NCBI RefSeq assembly: GCF_900021165.1
Contig: NZ_FCOQ01000009.1
Coordinates: 213,501-277,500, forward strand
DNA length: 64,000 bases
Reading direction: 5' to 3'
From: Paenibacillus phocaeensis
GTDB taxonomy: Bacteria; Bacillota; Bacilli; Paenibacillales; Paenibacillaceae
Shown here: positions 45,075 to 53,865 of the stretch, in pieces
Position numbering within the stretch: position 1 is the stretch's first letter
How the letters are laid out: each line of letters starts with the position of its first letter
Made by a program: the position numbers and the translations under genes
The notes under the pieces: generated by a model
The model's database searches: none
What the model was told of the DNA's origin: nothing
Seen by the model: only the letters and a program-made list of their open reading frames with translations

Positions 45075-45306
45075 AAACTTTAGCTGAATGAAGCGGCATA
45101 TCATTTGATATACCTCTTTATCCATCTTATTGCAATTAAATCAAACCATTTCCATTCTATTTGAACTGGAACCAAGTTAAATTGGCGACTGTGGTTGAAT
45201 CTGACTTAACAAAAGTAACATATACCGTATGGGTTCCTACAGCTGTCCCGGCATTAAGCGGGATATTCTTGACGGACCATTTCTGCCATCCGCCTGTACT
45301 TTCTGC
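45075..45306. repeat. Direct repeat copy L (3' end of the beta-helix enzyme gene plus terminator)
   Basis: About 232 bp nearly identical to 47259-47487 (copy R), in the same orientation. It contains the downstream hairpin and the last 50 codons (45157-45306) of the enzyme gene at 47338-49296, including its stop. Several point changes and three net indel bases separate the copies. Confidence 0.9.
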
Positions 45307-45332
45307 GATCATATCTATCGAGTCTTGATGAT
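45307..45332. other. 26 bp insert identical to part of the FAD monooxygenase gene
   Basis: Begins GATCATATCTATC and ends TTGATGAT. All 26 bases equal positions 33981-34006 (the codons for DHIYRVLMI) in the same orientation. It fills exactly the gap between repeat copy L and the DNA ligase fragment. Confidence 0.85.
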
Positions 45333-45490
45333 TGCCACATGCAGACATTGTTATGGCGCGTGGACAGGTGAACAATGCCGTTTTGCTGAGAAAATACCAA
45401 ACGATGGCCGTCAATTTTAGGTTCATATATATAGCGTGGATCACTGAACGGACTCGGAGCTGTTGCAAGCAACACCGGAGAAATAAACAT
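45333..45490 (-). pseudogene. 5' fragment of an ATP-dependent DNA ligase gene
   Basis: The frame starts MFISPVLLATAPSPFSDP and continues RYIYEPKIDGHRLVFSQ and LSTRHNN, the N-terminus of Bacillus/LigD-type ATP-dependent ligases. Lys25 in EPKIDG is the adenylated residue of motif I. AGAGGTG precedes the ATG. After about 53 residues homology stops at the 26 bp insert, so no enzyme can be made. Confidence 0.8.
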
Positions 45491-45498
45491 AAAAACAC

Positions 45499-45843
45499 CT
45501 CTTTATCATTCTAGCGCTTGGGTATGTAATATAGAGGAGGTAAGTGTTGGGTGAGTTATTATCTGCGACCATAAGCGAAATCCGGGAAGGAAATTAACTG
45601 GAATGCGGTCCTAAACGCCTGGTATAGAGTTATGTGGATATAATAACAAATAATGGGTTGTAAAATTATGTATTTTGCAGTATTCTGTAAAAGAACTCTA
45701 CGAAATATTCTTTTATTCGTATCAAGCTAAAACTAACACTTAGTTTTAGCTTAAGGTGTCTATTGAAGCTGGCCAGCCTTCAATCCACATAAACTCCTAT
45801 GAATAATTCCTCGAACAAAAATATAATTTAGAGGGAGAATATC
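45499..45843. other. Non-coding stretch upstream of the secreted protein gene
   Basis: No supported gene. It is AT-rich toward the right and holds the 12 bp perfect hairpin at 45724-45752. The ribosome site GAGGGAG at 45831-45837 belongs to the next gene. Confidence 0.5.
45724..45752. terminator. Perfect hairpin upstream of the secreted protein gene
   Basis: AAGCTAAAACTA pairs with TAGTTTTAGCTT across ACACT. There is no clear T run after it in either direction, so it may be a terminator, attenuator or binding site. Confidence 0.4.
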
Positions 45844-46764
45844 ATGAAAAAAATCTTATCTATAATGTTAGCTTGTTCGATCTTTGTATATGCTGGAATA
45901 AATGTTTCTTACGCATCTCCAGCAAGCGATCTAAATAAAAATAATCAGTTGCGTGAACAACAAATCTCTATGACTGATAACATTGTTATGAGTCAATCTA
46001 AGGTCCCATTACAGAAAGTCACTATTAATCCGTATGATAGTGAAGACGTAGAATTTAATATTAGTAAGTATAAATTGCAACCAGAGACGGCTAAGAACAT
46101 TCGTGAATACGTTGAAAAATGCCAAAATGGTGAAATTTCTTCTGGAGGAATTGGTCTATATGTACCGGTTGAGACCTCAGGTCAATTAATCACTCCATTA
46201 GCTTCTAGCACAAGAACTTATGATGGTTACGGTAACAGAAAATACTATGAAGAAACAATAAATTACTATAATAATTCCGATTGGAAAACTATAAAAGAAA
46301 CAACAAAAGATAAGTGGTCAGATTATTTAAAGACAACTTTAAATGTAAGTATACGAGCTATAATTGACGCCGTTGGGACTACTTATGCAGGAGGATATTG
46401 GACTGCTGCAAGTATCTTTACAGCAGGGATACCATCCAATGTTCCTGCAAACAGCACAACCAGATTTCAAGCATCTTTAGTTGAAAGTAAAGTTGTAAAA
46501 ATGACCTATATATGGACGAATAATGGTATAAATGATGCCTGGTCTTTTGGATCTCACACTGAATATGATATATGGCATTTCCAAAATGTACTTAAAATAC
46601 CTGGTTTCAATGACATCGCTGGTAAGGATTCGACCCTGACTACAAGTAAATCAAAAAATTATGACACACCGGACAAAGCGGCCTACTTAAGTTATGTTAA
46701 CGGTGGAACTGTTGAAGTTTATTCTAATTTCACCTATGGAGGGGTAACTTTCAATTCAATTTAA
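45844..46764 (+). CDS. Secreted protein of unknown function
   Basis: A 306-residue protein with a Sec signal peptide (MKKILSIMLACSIFVYAGINVSYA, cleavage about 24/25). The mature part is polar, rich in Tyr, Asn and Thr, with a more hydrophobic middle stretch SIRAIIDAVGTTYAGGYWTAASIFTAGIP (about 170-200) and WSFGSHTEYDIWHFQ near 235. No known family recognised. The AT-rich base use differs from the neighbours. It is separated by one base from the next gene, so the two are probably made together. Confidence 0.7.
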   Translation: MKKILSIMLACSIFVYAGINVSYASPASDLNKNNQLREQQISMTDNIVMSQSKVPLQKVTINPYDSEDVEFNISKYKLQPETAKNIREYVEKCQNGEISSGGIGLYVPVETSGQLITPLASSTRTYDGYGNRKYYEETINYYNNSDWKTIKETTKDKWSDYLKTTLNVSIRAIIDAVGTTYAGGYWTAASIFTAGIPSNVPANSTTRFQASLVESKVVKMTYIWTNNGINDAWSFGSHTEYDIWHFQNVLKIPGFNDIAGKDSTLTTSKSKNYDTPDKAAYLSYVNGGTVEVYSNFTYGGVTFNSI

Positions 46765-46765
46765 T

Positions 46766-47257
46766 ATGAAAAGAAAAATTATCATAATACTAATTATTTT
46801 TGTTATTGGGCTATTAGGTTATGTCCCATACAGTGGGTTTATGTATGTTAATTCTTATTACAAACATGAACACATTAAGGCAGCAGATGTAGAATTAATT
46901 CATTATCAACCTGGTATAGGGTCAACTATTCAATCTATTAGAACAACGGATGAGCATGAAATAGCTGAAGTTATTGGTCTCTTAAATGACAGGACAGTTA
47001 TTAAATTATTTCCTAACACAGGGCCTGTGAAAGCTAATGCGAAAGACATGTTTGAAATCCAAATTGAGTTTATTTCAGATCGTAATTTAACTCTAGAGTA
47101 CAGAATTTTCTCCACAGGGCGTGTTCAAGTAAATAAAGGGTTTAATAATAAAGATTCCAACACTTTAGTTTTCGGAGGAAGTAAAACGAAATGGTTTAAT
47201 GAAATAAACGCTTTGTATGAGGAAAAAAAGCAAAATCCACTATGGTTTAAATCTTAA
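46766..47257 (+). CDS. Membrane-anchored small protein of unknown function
   Basis: A 163-residue protein with one N-terminal membrane helix (residues 4-20, IIIILIIFVIGLLGYVP) and an extracytoplasmic charged domain. The ATG follows the previous TAA by one base, indicating translational coupling. I recognise no family. Pairing with a secreted partner could mean toxin and immunity or envelope function, but nothing in the sequence proves it. Confidence 0.65.
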   Translation: MKRKIIIILIIFVIGLLGYVPYSGFMYVNSYYKHEHIKAADVELIHYQPGIGSTIQSIRTTDEHEIAEVIGLLNDRTVIKLFPNTGPVKANAKDMFEIQIEFISDRNLTLEYRIFSTGRVQVNKGFNNKDSNTLVFGGSKTKWFNEINALYEEKKQNPLWFKS

Positions 47258-47258
47258 T

Positions 47259-47487
47259 AAACTTTAGCTGAATGAAGAGGCATATCATTTGATATACCTC
47301 TTCATTCTTATTTCAATTAAATCAAACCATTTCCATTCTATTTGAACTGGAACCAAGTTAAATTGGCGACTGTGGTTGAATCTGACTTAACAAAAGTAAC
47401 ATATACCGTATGGGTTCCTACAGCTGTCCCGGCATTAAGCGGGATATTCTTAACGGACCATTTCTGCCATCCGCCTGTGCTTTCTGC
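47259..47487. repeat. Direct repeat copy R
   Basis: The source copy of the repeat described at 45075-45306. It covers the 3' end of the beta-helix enzyme gene and its terminator. Confidence 0.9.
47270..47307. terminator. Long bidirectional terminator
   Basis: A 38 bp near-perfect inverted repeat, from GAATGAAGAGG to CCTCTTCATTC, between two convergent genes. The same structure, with changes, lies in copy L at about 45085-45125. Confidence 0.8.
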
Positions 47488-49296
47488 CGTCCAATAACCC
47501 AGCATAGTGCCTGTAGGACTGTCCAAGTGGAATTCGATCCTTCCGCCGGAATTAGCGGATGCAACCTTCAAATCAATACTTGTTTTAGCTGTACTGCCAA
47601 AGTCTACATTTTTAAATGCGATATAGTCGCCATTACTCCCTCCGCCAACATCCAGCCCGCCATCAGTGCTTGCCTCATAGTGTATAACACCTGAGCTAAG
47701 GTTATAGCCTTCCGCTTCAAATTTCAAGGTGTTGAATTTGGGAGCTGCAGCATAGCTGTTCGTATCTGTTATTTTCAATTCTGCCAATGTAGTTGCCGGA
47801 ACTCCACCGACGCGAACATTGTTGATTGTAACTCCGGAGACAGTAGATGTGTCACTCCAACCCTTCATTATGGAAACTTCACCTAAAGCGCGTAAATTGA
47901 TATTATTATAGACCACATTTTTGATCGGACCGGTTTTTGCAGAAAGATCAAACCATCTGGAGTGAACACCGGATCTTGGCCAGAAGCCTTCTACATCTAT
48001 ATTGTCAAATATGATGTTTTGTGCTGCCGGAGTCCCATAAAGATGACCTACCGCTAAAGCGCGCCAGCTTCTGTATACATAAGAGTTTTTAACAACGATG
48101 CCATCCTGAAGCTGTTTCACTCCATCTCCAACCTTGAATGCTCCACATCTGCTCCAAGCCAAAGCATCATCTACAACTACATTTGACTGGTTTTCAGGAC
48201 TTCCCGGCCAGTTTGCAGCTATATCCGTAGTTGCTACATCCCAGGTCTTAAATGAGTAGGTGTCATCCTCCGATACGGCTACCGTGTGCTTTATGAGTAC
48301 ATTCTGGCTCTCTTGAATGTCTATTGCATCATTTTCATAATCAAGTTCATTGTTGTTGAAGTGCTTGGTATTCTGGAAGGTTACGTTATTAGATCTTGTA
48401 ACGATTGTAGCCCAGCCACCGCTGTCTCTTAGGGTTATGCCGTCAACCGTGAAGTTGCTGCACTGCAAGGGTACAAGAATATTGTTCAAATAATTGTTTG
48501 TATTCCTCATATAATGGCCATTGCCGTCAATAGTTCCCCTGCCGTATATCTTAATATTGTTTGCATTGGTTTCGGTATAAATAAACCATGTTCCATCCTT
48601 TTTCAGAGAATTCTTATGGAAATGAGTCGTGTAATCGCTTGGATTTCCTGAACCCCTTATAACAGAACCACCCTCCAGATAAACCGAAACATTGCTTTTT
48701 AGAACAAGGTTTCCGCTCTTGTAAACTCCGGCTGGAACGTATACGATACCGCCACCTGCTGCGTTAGCCGCATTGATGGCGTTTTGAATTGCAGTCGTAG
48801 CCAAAGTAGCACCGGTACTGTCAGCGCCGTACCCGGTTTTAACATTGTATATCCCTGTACCGGATGAAGCCGGAACATTGGTTTCAAGAGCATCTGCCGC
48901 AATAACCAGATCTTTCAGGTTATTGATCTTAACGATAAGATAGGTTGGTGATGAAAGTGTAAAGGTAAGGGTATTTCCGCTCTTTGTTGCAGGGATTTCC
49001 AAAGCTTTGGGAGAAATATTATAGGTATGGATTGGCTCGCTTGCCGTAATTGTGATGGTAGTCGTACCTGAAAAAGAGAAATTGCAATAATTATAGTTTA
49101 CAAATACCTCCGAAGTGTCGATGACCGGTATATGGGTAGAGTCTGCTGTTACCGTGTATTGACTGGTCGTGGTATAGATCGACGGTAACGGATAGCTTAC
49201 AACTGTACCCGCCGCGCTTGCTGTCAAAGGAACGATTGCTAAAATACTGACGAGCATACAACCAATCAAACTTAATAACCTCAACTTTTTTAGCAT
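47338..49296 (-). CDS. Secreted right-handed beta-helix glycoside hydrolase (GH28/GH49-like) with CBM6
   Basis: A 652-residue secreted enzyme. The signal peptide is residues 1-28 (PLTASA-AG). Residues 29-135 form a beta-sandwich-like N-domain. Residues 145-520 form a pectate-lyase-type beta helix opening YNVKTGYGADSTGATLATTAIQNAINAAN. Candidate catalytic acids are in ENDAIDI and SEDDTYSF, with a His in AVGHLYG, resembling the GH28 layout. Residues 535-652 are a CBM6 (FEAEGYNLSSG ... WQKWSVKNIPLNAGTHTVYV). The substrate is probably a plant or bacterial polysaccharide. The gene lies 81 bp downstream of the GH130 gene. Confidence 0.8.
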   Translation of the reverse strand: MLKKLRLLSLIGCMLVSILAIVPLTASAAGTVVSYPLPSIYTTTSQYTVTADSTHIPVIDTSEVFVNYNYCNFSFSGTTTITITASEPIHTYNISPKALEIPATKSGNTLTFTLSSPTYLIVKINNLKDLVIAADALETNVPASSGTGIYNVKTGYGADSTGATLATTAIQNAINAANAAGGGIVYVPAGVYKSGNLVLKSNVSVYLEGGSVIRGSGNPSDYTTHFHKNSLKKDGTWFIYTETNANNIKIYGRGTIDGNGHYMRNTNNYLNNILVPLQCSNFTVDGITLRDSGGWATIVTRSNNVTFQNTKHFNNNELDYENDAIDIQESQNVLIKHTVAVSEDDTYSFKTWDVATTDIAANWPGSPENQSNVVVDDALAWSRCGAFKVGDGVKQLQDGIVVKNSYVYRSWRALAVGHLYGTPAAQNIIFDNIDVEGFWPRSGVHSRWFDLSAKTGPIKNVVYNNINLRALGEVSIMKGWSDTSTVSGVTINNVRVGGVPATTLAELKITDTNSYAAAPKFNTLKFEAEGYNLSSGVIHYEASTDGGLDVGGGSNGDYIAFKNVDFGSTAKTSIDLKVASANSGGRIEFHLDSPTGTMLGYWTAESTGGWQKWSVKNIPLNAGTAVGTHTVYVTFVKSDSTTVANLTWFQFK

Positions 49297-49377
49297 AAAT
49301 AAACACCTCTTTCACATTTTCATAAAATACTCTGTCATCAGTTACGCCACATTTCCACCCTCAGCCTGCTTCCAAAC

Positions 49378-50388
49378 TTATCTCTGCTCCGGCTCCAGAC
49401 AGAGCCTTAGCAGATCGTCCACATGGGCCGTTGCCAGACATTCCACCGTATCCGCAGAGCCGTAATAGATCTTGACCTCGCCGTCATCCTCCAGAATCAT
49501 CCCTCCCGGAAAAATCACATGATTGCGGAAGCCCCCGTCAATCTCATAGTCTGCCTCCGGTGCCAGCAGCGGCTGCCTGCTTATGCCGATCACCTTGCGG
49601 GGGTCCTCCAGATCAAGCAGCATAATTCCAGCGGTATAGCGCTTCTTCCAGGTGTCCTCCCAACCGTGCTTGCCTCTGGCCGGGTCCACATCCACCGCGT
49701 GGAAAGTGGTCAGCCAGCCCTTATCCGTCCGGACCGGAGGTGCGGCCGGGCCGACCTTGTCATTGGCAAACGGCACCTGCTCAACGGCGAGCAGTAGGCT
49801 GGAGTTGCCCCAATGCGCAAGGTCCGGCGACTCGGAGATCCAGGCATCGAAGCGATCCCGGCCGCCGCGGCTGTATACCGTGAAGGGACGCTCCAGCCGG
49901 ACATACTTGCCGCCGATCAATTCGGGAAACAGTACCATATTGCGCAGGTCCGGTGTAGACAGGCTGAGCACCTCGAAGTGCTCCAGATCATCGGTAACGG
50001 CAATTCCGCCGCGGATGCCATGGTGCGTATCCACGGCAAAACACATATAACAACGGTCGCCGATCACGGTCAAGCGCGGGTCGTAGGCGCGGATAATTTC
50101 CTCATCATGCATTTTGAACACTGGCTTCGGGCCGGCGGTCCAGCTCAGCCCATCGTCACTGTAAGCAATGCCGAGATCCGTGGTGTGGTGCGGCTCAAGC
50201 GTCTGATCGACCAGTGAGCCGTAATCATTACGGAAGATCATCACATACTTGCCGTTAAATTTCGTTACACCGGCATTGAATACCAGTGCGGTGGGGTAAG
50301 GAACCTTCGTTGCATCCAGCACCGGATTGCCCGGATACCGCCGGATGAACGGGGCGGATTGCAGAATCGCCGGAACGTGTTGAGCCAT
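49378..50388 (-). CDS. GH130 family mannoside phosphorylase-like enzyme
   Basis: A 336-residue five-bladed beta-propeller enzyme. Family features are NAGVTKFNGKYVMIFRNDYG, the catalytic Asp region YDPRLTVIGDRCYMCFAVDT, NMVLFPELIGGKYVRLERPF, and APPVRTDKGWLTTFHAVD. GH130 enzymes split beta-mannosides (for example mannosyl-glucose or mannobiose) with phosphate, releasing mannose 1-phosphate. Cytoplasmic. It is downstream of the ABC importer genes, which presumably deliver its substrate. Confidence 0.88.
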   Translation of the reverse strand: MAQHVPAILQSAPFIRRYPGNPVLDATKVPYPTALVFNAGVTKFNGKYVMIFRNDYGSLVDQTLEPHHTTDLGIAYSDDGLSWTAGPKPVFKMHDEEIIRAYDPRLTVIGDRCYMCFAVDTHHGIRGGIAVTDDLEHFEVLSLSTPDLRNMVLFPELIGGKYVRLERPFTVYSRGGRDRFDAWISESPDLAHWGNSSLLLAVEQVPFANDKVGPAAPPVRTDKGWLTTFHAVDVDPARGKHGWEDTWKKRYTAGIMLLDLEDPRKVIGISRQPLLAPEADYEIDGGFRNHVIFPGGMILEDDGEVKIYYGSADTVECLATAHVDDLLRLCLEPEQR

Positions 50389-50444
50389 GGGATGTACCTC
50401 CTTGAATGTTAAATATGGAATATGGGTTGCGCAGGGCCGGACCG

Positions 50445-51281
50445 CTACCCTTTGAGGGAACCGGCCGTCATCTGCATGAAGGATTTGTTGGCGAACAGAT
50501 AGGCCACGAGAATCGGCAGAATGGACAAGCAGGCGCCCGCCATCATATAGTGGGTCTGAGAAGCGGCCGAAATCCCGTATTTCAGGTTCGCCAGCCCGAC
50601 GGTCAGCGTCTGCAGCTCCGGCTTCGTCATCGTGAACACGAGCGGCAGCAGATATTCATTCCACGCGCCGCGGAAGGTGAACAGGGCACCTACGCCAAGT
50701 CCGGGTCCGAGCAGCGGCAGAATGATCCGCCAGAAGGTCCGGCCGGGAGAGCTGCCGTCCATCAGCGCCGCCTCGTCCAGCTCGCGGGGAATCCCCTTCA
50801 TGAAGCTGGAGAGAATGAAGAAGATCGAAGCATGGGCGGAGATCAGAATCAATATAACGCCCCACAAGCTGCTGTGCAGATGAAGCTTAACCATCAGATC
50901 GAACTGCGGACGCAGCACAACCGCCCCTACAGCCACGAACATGGTGAAGGATTGCAGTCCGATATACAATTTTTTGCCGGCAAAATCCATCCGGTCCACC
51001 ACATAAGCCGCCATGGATGAAACCAGCAGCGTGCCGACCACTGTCGCCAGGGAGACAATCAGGCTGTTCAGGGTATACCTGGAGAAATTGGCCTGCTCCC
51101 AGGCTTCGGCATAGTTCGAGAAGTGCCAACTCTTCGGCAGGAAGGTCGCTCCCGCAGTAAGCTCAGCATTCGTCTTGAAGGAGCCCAGGATGGTGATCAC
51201 GACCGGAATCAGGGTGATAAAAGCAACAGCCAGCAAAAAAGTCCACAGGATGATTTTGCCCGGTATGGTTCTTAGTCTCAT
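50445..51281 (-). CDS. ABC sugar transporter permease (CUT1, MalG-like)
   Basis: A 278-residue six-helix permease with the EAA loop DEAALMDGSSPGRTFWRIILPLLGP. ATG 51281 has AGAGG five bases upstream; the ATG at 51299 would overlap the MalF stop by four bases. Partner of the MalF-like permease. Confidence 0.92.
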   Translation of the reverse strand: MRLRTIPGKIILWTFLLAVAFITLIPVVITILGSFKTNAELTAGATFLPKSWHFSNYAEAWEQANFSRYTLNSLIVSLATVVGTLLVSSMAAYVVDRMDFAGKKLYIGLQSFTMFVAVGAVVLRPQFDLMVKLHLHSSLWGVILILISAHASIFFILSSFMKGIPRELDEAALMDGSSPGRTFWRIILPLLGPGLGVGALFTFRGAWNEYLLPLVFTMTKPELQTLTVGLANLKYGISAASQTHYMMAGACLSILPILVAYLFANKSFMQMTAGSLKG

Positions 51282-51295
51282 AATAGCCTCTCTCC

Positions 51296-52198
51296 TCAAT
51301 CGGTCTGATTCATGCGTCTAGATGCGTAGAAATAAATGAGTGAGATCATCCCTACAATGACCGCAGACACAAAGGCAACCGCACTGCCGTATCCGAACTC
51401 CTGGACCTGAACCGCCGCGCTGCCCCCGCCGACAGGGAAAAATAATTTGTACAAATACAGGAACATGACCTCCGTCTTGCCTACAGGACCGCCTTCAGTC
51501 AGTACCATGATGCTCTCGTAACCCTTCAGGGCTGTAATGATCGCCAGCATAATAACCATCTGCATGACTGGCCCGAGCATCGGCAGGGTGACATAGCGGA
51601 ACTGCTGAATTTTCCCTGCCCCGTCCAGGGAAGACGCCTCATACACATCCTCCGGAATATTCTGCAGACCGGCGAGGAAGAGCAGCATATAATTGCCGAC
51701 CGCCCCCCAGGCCGCAACCAGAATGACGGTGAGCATGGCATATTTCGGCCCCAGCCAGTCCACACCGGAATCGGAGAGGCCCAGGCGGATCAGGAACTGG
51801 TTGAGAATCCCGTTATATGAGTTGAAAATCGTAAAGAAGACTACGGCCATTACAGCGGTACTGATGACGGTCGGCATGAAGAAAATCCCCCGCAGCAGTT
51901 GTCTGCCCCGCAGCCCCCGGTTCAATATGACTGCCAGCAGCAGGGCCAGCGGAATGGTGATCAGCAGCTTGCCGCCAGCATAGACAAAGGTATTCACCAC
52001 CGAATCCCAGAACTGGGTGTCCTTCAGAATGCGGCTGAAATTGGCCAGACCGATAAACCGCGCCGTTCCGAACCCTTTGTAATCATAGAACATATAGCGG
52101 AACGCCCAGGCAATCGGGTAAATCCCGAGAACCAACGTGAGCAAGGCACTTGGAAAGATAAAACTGTATGAAAACAAGGCATGTTTCGTTTTGTTCAT
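51296..52198 (-). CDS. ABC sugar transporter permease (CUT1, MalF-like)
   Basis: A 300-residue permease. The EAA loop is YEASSLDGAGKIQQFRYVTLPMLGPVM. Follows the binding-protein gene by 106 bp in the same direction. Confidence 0.92.
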   Translation of the reverse strand: MNKTKHALFSYSFIFPSALLTLVLGIYPIAWAFRYMFYDYKGFGTARFIGLANFSRILKDTQFWDSVVNTFVYAGGKLLITIPLALLLAVILNRGLRGRQLLRGIFFMPTVISTAVMAVVFFTIFNSYNGILNQFLIRLGLSDSGVDWLGPKYAMLTVILVAAWGAVGNYMLLFLAGLQNIPEDVYEASSLDGAGKIQQFRYVTLPMLGPVMQMVIMLAIITALKGYESIMVLTEGGPVGKTEVMFLYLYKLFFPVGGGSAAVQVQEFGYGSAVAFVSAVIVGMISLIYFYASRRMNQTD

Positions 52199-52304
52199 CT
52201 GGTTTCTTCCGGCTCCTTTCCTTTACGACCAGAGCAGAGGGATGAGGGAGTTGCTCCCTCATCCCCCGCTATCCCGGCCTATATCCCTATCCCTAACCTT
52301 CTGT

Positions 52305-53693
52305 CTACTTGGCGAACATGCCGCCCAGAGCGGCGGGATCAAAGCTGGCATCCGGCTCGGCCTTCACGCCGTCATTCGTAATCACACTGTCCAGTGCGGC
52401 ATTATAGCGTTTGTTCAGATCAGCGATAACCGCCTTCAGGTCGCCGCCGTTCAGCATATATTTGAAGAAGGCGTCATCCGATTTCATTCCTTCCGGTGCT
52501 ACAGACGGATAGACCGGCCACACTCCATCGTACTTGTTCGGCAGGAAGCCTTCGATGCCGTTCACATCCGGTGTCTTGGCTGCTGCGCTGATGGACGGAA
52601 CCATGGAGATGCCGAAGCCTTTTTCCTGATAATCCGTCAGCACCTGATCGCCGTACATGAACTCCATGAACTTCCAGGCTGCTTCTTTATGCTCTGATTT
52701 CGAGCTCAGCGCCAGCCATTGGCCACCGAGGAAGCCGGAAGCCCCCTTCACGGTGCCGTCGATGGTAGGAACCGGAGCGGCCGCCCAGTCAATCTTGGCC
52801 GGGAACTGATTCTTGTAAACGCCAGGCTCTGAGGAGTAGGACATATACATTCCGATCTTGCCTTCCGCAAACTGCGCCCGCAGCGGATCAATATCCAGCG
52901 ATTCTACACCCGGCAGCATGCTGCCGTCGTCCCTGATCTGCTTAAAGGCATTGATGATCGGTTCGAAGCCGCTGAAGTCGTATCGGGCTGTCTTGAAATC
53001 ATACCCGAAGCCGCCATAGCCGCTCATCTCCGCAACCACCCGTGCCGAACGTCCGAACGCACTGCCGGGGCTCTTGAAATTAAGGGCGAAGCCGTAAGCG
53101 CCGTCCGCTTTGCCGGCTTCTGTCAATTTCTTGGCGGTATCCACCAGCTCCTGCAGGGTAGTCGGCGGATGTTCAATGCCCGCTTTGGCGAACAGATCCT
53201 TGTTGTACACCAGACGCATGGTCGTTCCATAGTTCGGCAGACTGTAACGCTTGCCGTCGAATTCATTCAGATCCGGCATGGCCGGGAATTTCGCCTTCAG
53301 CTCATCGTTCAGGAACTCGTCAATCGGAGCGAGAAAGCCTTTTTTGTAGAAGGTCTGGATGGTATTCTCCTTCACCCGGATCACATCCGGTGCATCGGAG
53401 GTCTGGAAGGACAGATCGAGCGCGGTATCGAAGTCGTCGCCCTTGACGACCAGCTCCACCTCAATCCCGTCGGGATTAGTAGCGTTGAACTCGGCTACCT
53501 TCTCCTTCACGAAATCCGCATCGTGGCGGTCGCCTGTCCAGTAGCTGATTTTCGTTTTTTCCCCCGAACCGCCAGTCGCCCCTTCTCCCTTGCCTTCAGC
53601 CGCATTGCCCCCGCCACTGCTACCGCTGCCGCAGGCCGCCAAGCCAAGTGCCAGGACCAGGCTCAGAGATGTCATTAACATACGCTTCATCAT
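52305..53693 (-). CDS. ABC sugar-binding lipoprotein (family 1)
   Basis: A 462-residue lipoprotein with signal MMKRMLMTSLSLVLALGLAAC (lipid Cys21), a Gly/Ser-rich linker, then an SBP domain (KISYWTGDRHDADFVKEKVAEFNATNPDGIEVELV). It probably binds a mannose-containing oligosaccharide, judging by the GH130 neighbour. AAGGGGGC precedes the start. The promoter has a good -10 but no recognisable -35, as expected of an activator-dependent gene. Confidence 0.92.
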   Translation of the reverse strand: MMKRMLMTSLSLVLALGLAACGSGSSGGGNAAEGKGEGATGGSGEKTKISYWTGDRHDADFVKEKVAEFNATNPDGIEVELVVKGDDFDTALDLSFQTSDAPDVIRVKENTIQTFYKKGFLAPIDEFLNDELKAKFPAMPDLNEFDGKRYSLPNYGTTMRLVYNKDLFAKAGIEHPPTTLQELVDTAKKLTEAGKADGAYGFALNFKSPGSAFGRSARVVAEMSGYGGFGYDFKTARYDFSGFEPIINAFKQIRDDGSMLPGVESLDIDPLRAQFAEGKIGMYMSYSSEPGVYKNQFPAKIDWAAAPVPTIDGTVKGASGFLGGQWLALSSKSEHKEAAWKFMEFMYGDQVLTDYQEKGFGISMVPSISAAAKTPDVNGIEGFLPNKYDGVWPVYPSVAPEGMKSDDAFFKYMLNGGDLKAVIADLNKRYNAALDSVITNDGVKAEPDASFDPAALGGMFAK

Positions 53694-53739
53694 TGGTAGT
53701 GCCCCCTTATATATCCCTGCTGTATTCGCTTACAACCTG

Positions 53740-53745
53740 ATTATA
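53740..53745 (-). promoter_or_regulatory. -10 box of the ABC/GH130 operon, no -35
   Basis: TATAAT read leftwards, 46 bp before the binding-protein gene. The position 17 bp further upstream (TATCTG) does not resemble a -35 box, suggesting activation by the YesN-like regulator. Confidence 0.45.
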
Positions 53746-53821
53746 GTTCGATAGGTGCATCCAGATAAGGCGGGTAAGCCCACATTAAGGGCAGATTTCT
53801 GCAGGAGTTGGATACAGAGAA

Positions 53822-53855
53822 GGGAGGCAATTTCCGCCCTGCGGAAATCCCTCCC
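53822..53855 (-). terminator. Hairpin after the yesN-like gene
   Basis: GGGAGGCAATTTCCGC pairs with GCGGAAATCCCTCCC around CCT. Read leftwards it is followed only by TTCTCT, so termination may be partial, allowing read-through into the transport genes. Confidence 0.5.
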
Positions 53856-53865
53856 CTGCGGATTC

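Noticed and set aside
45229..45420. Plus-strand frame containing DHIYRVLMI
   Set aside because: It only exists because the 26 bp monooxygenase piece lies in a patchwork; the flanking residues are antisense of the enzyme tail and ligase fragment.
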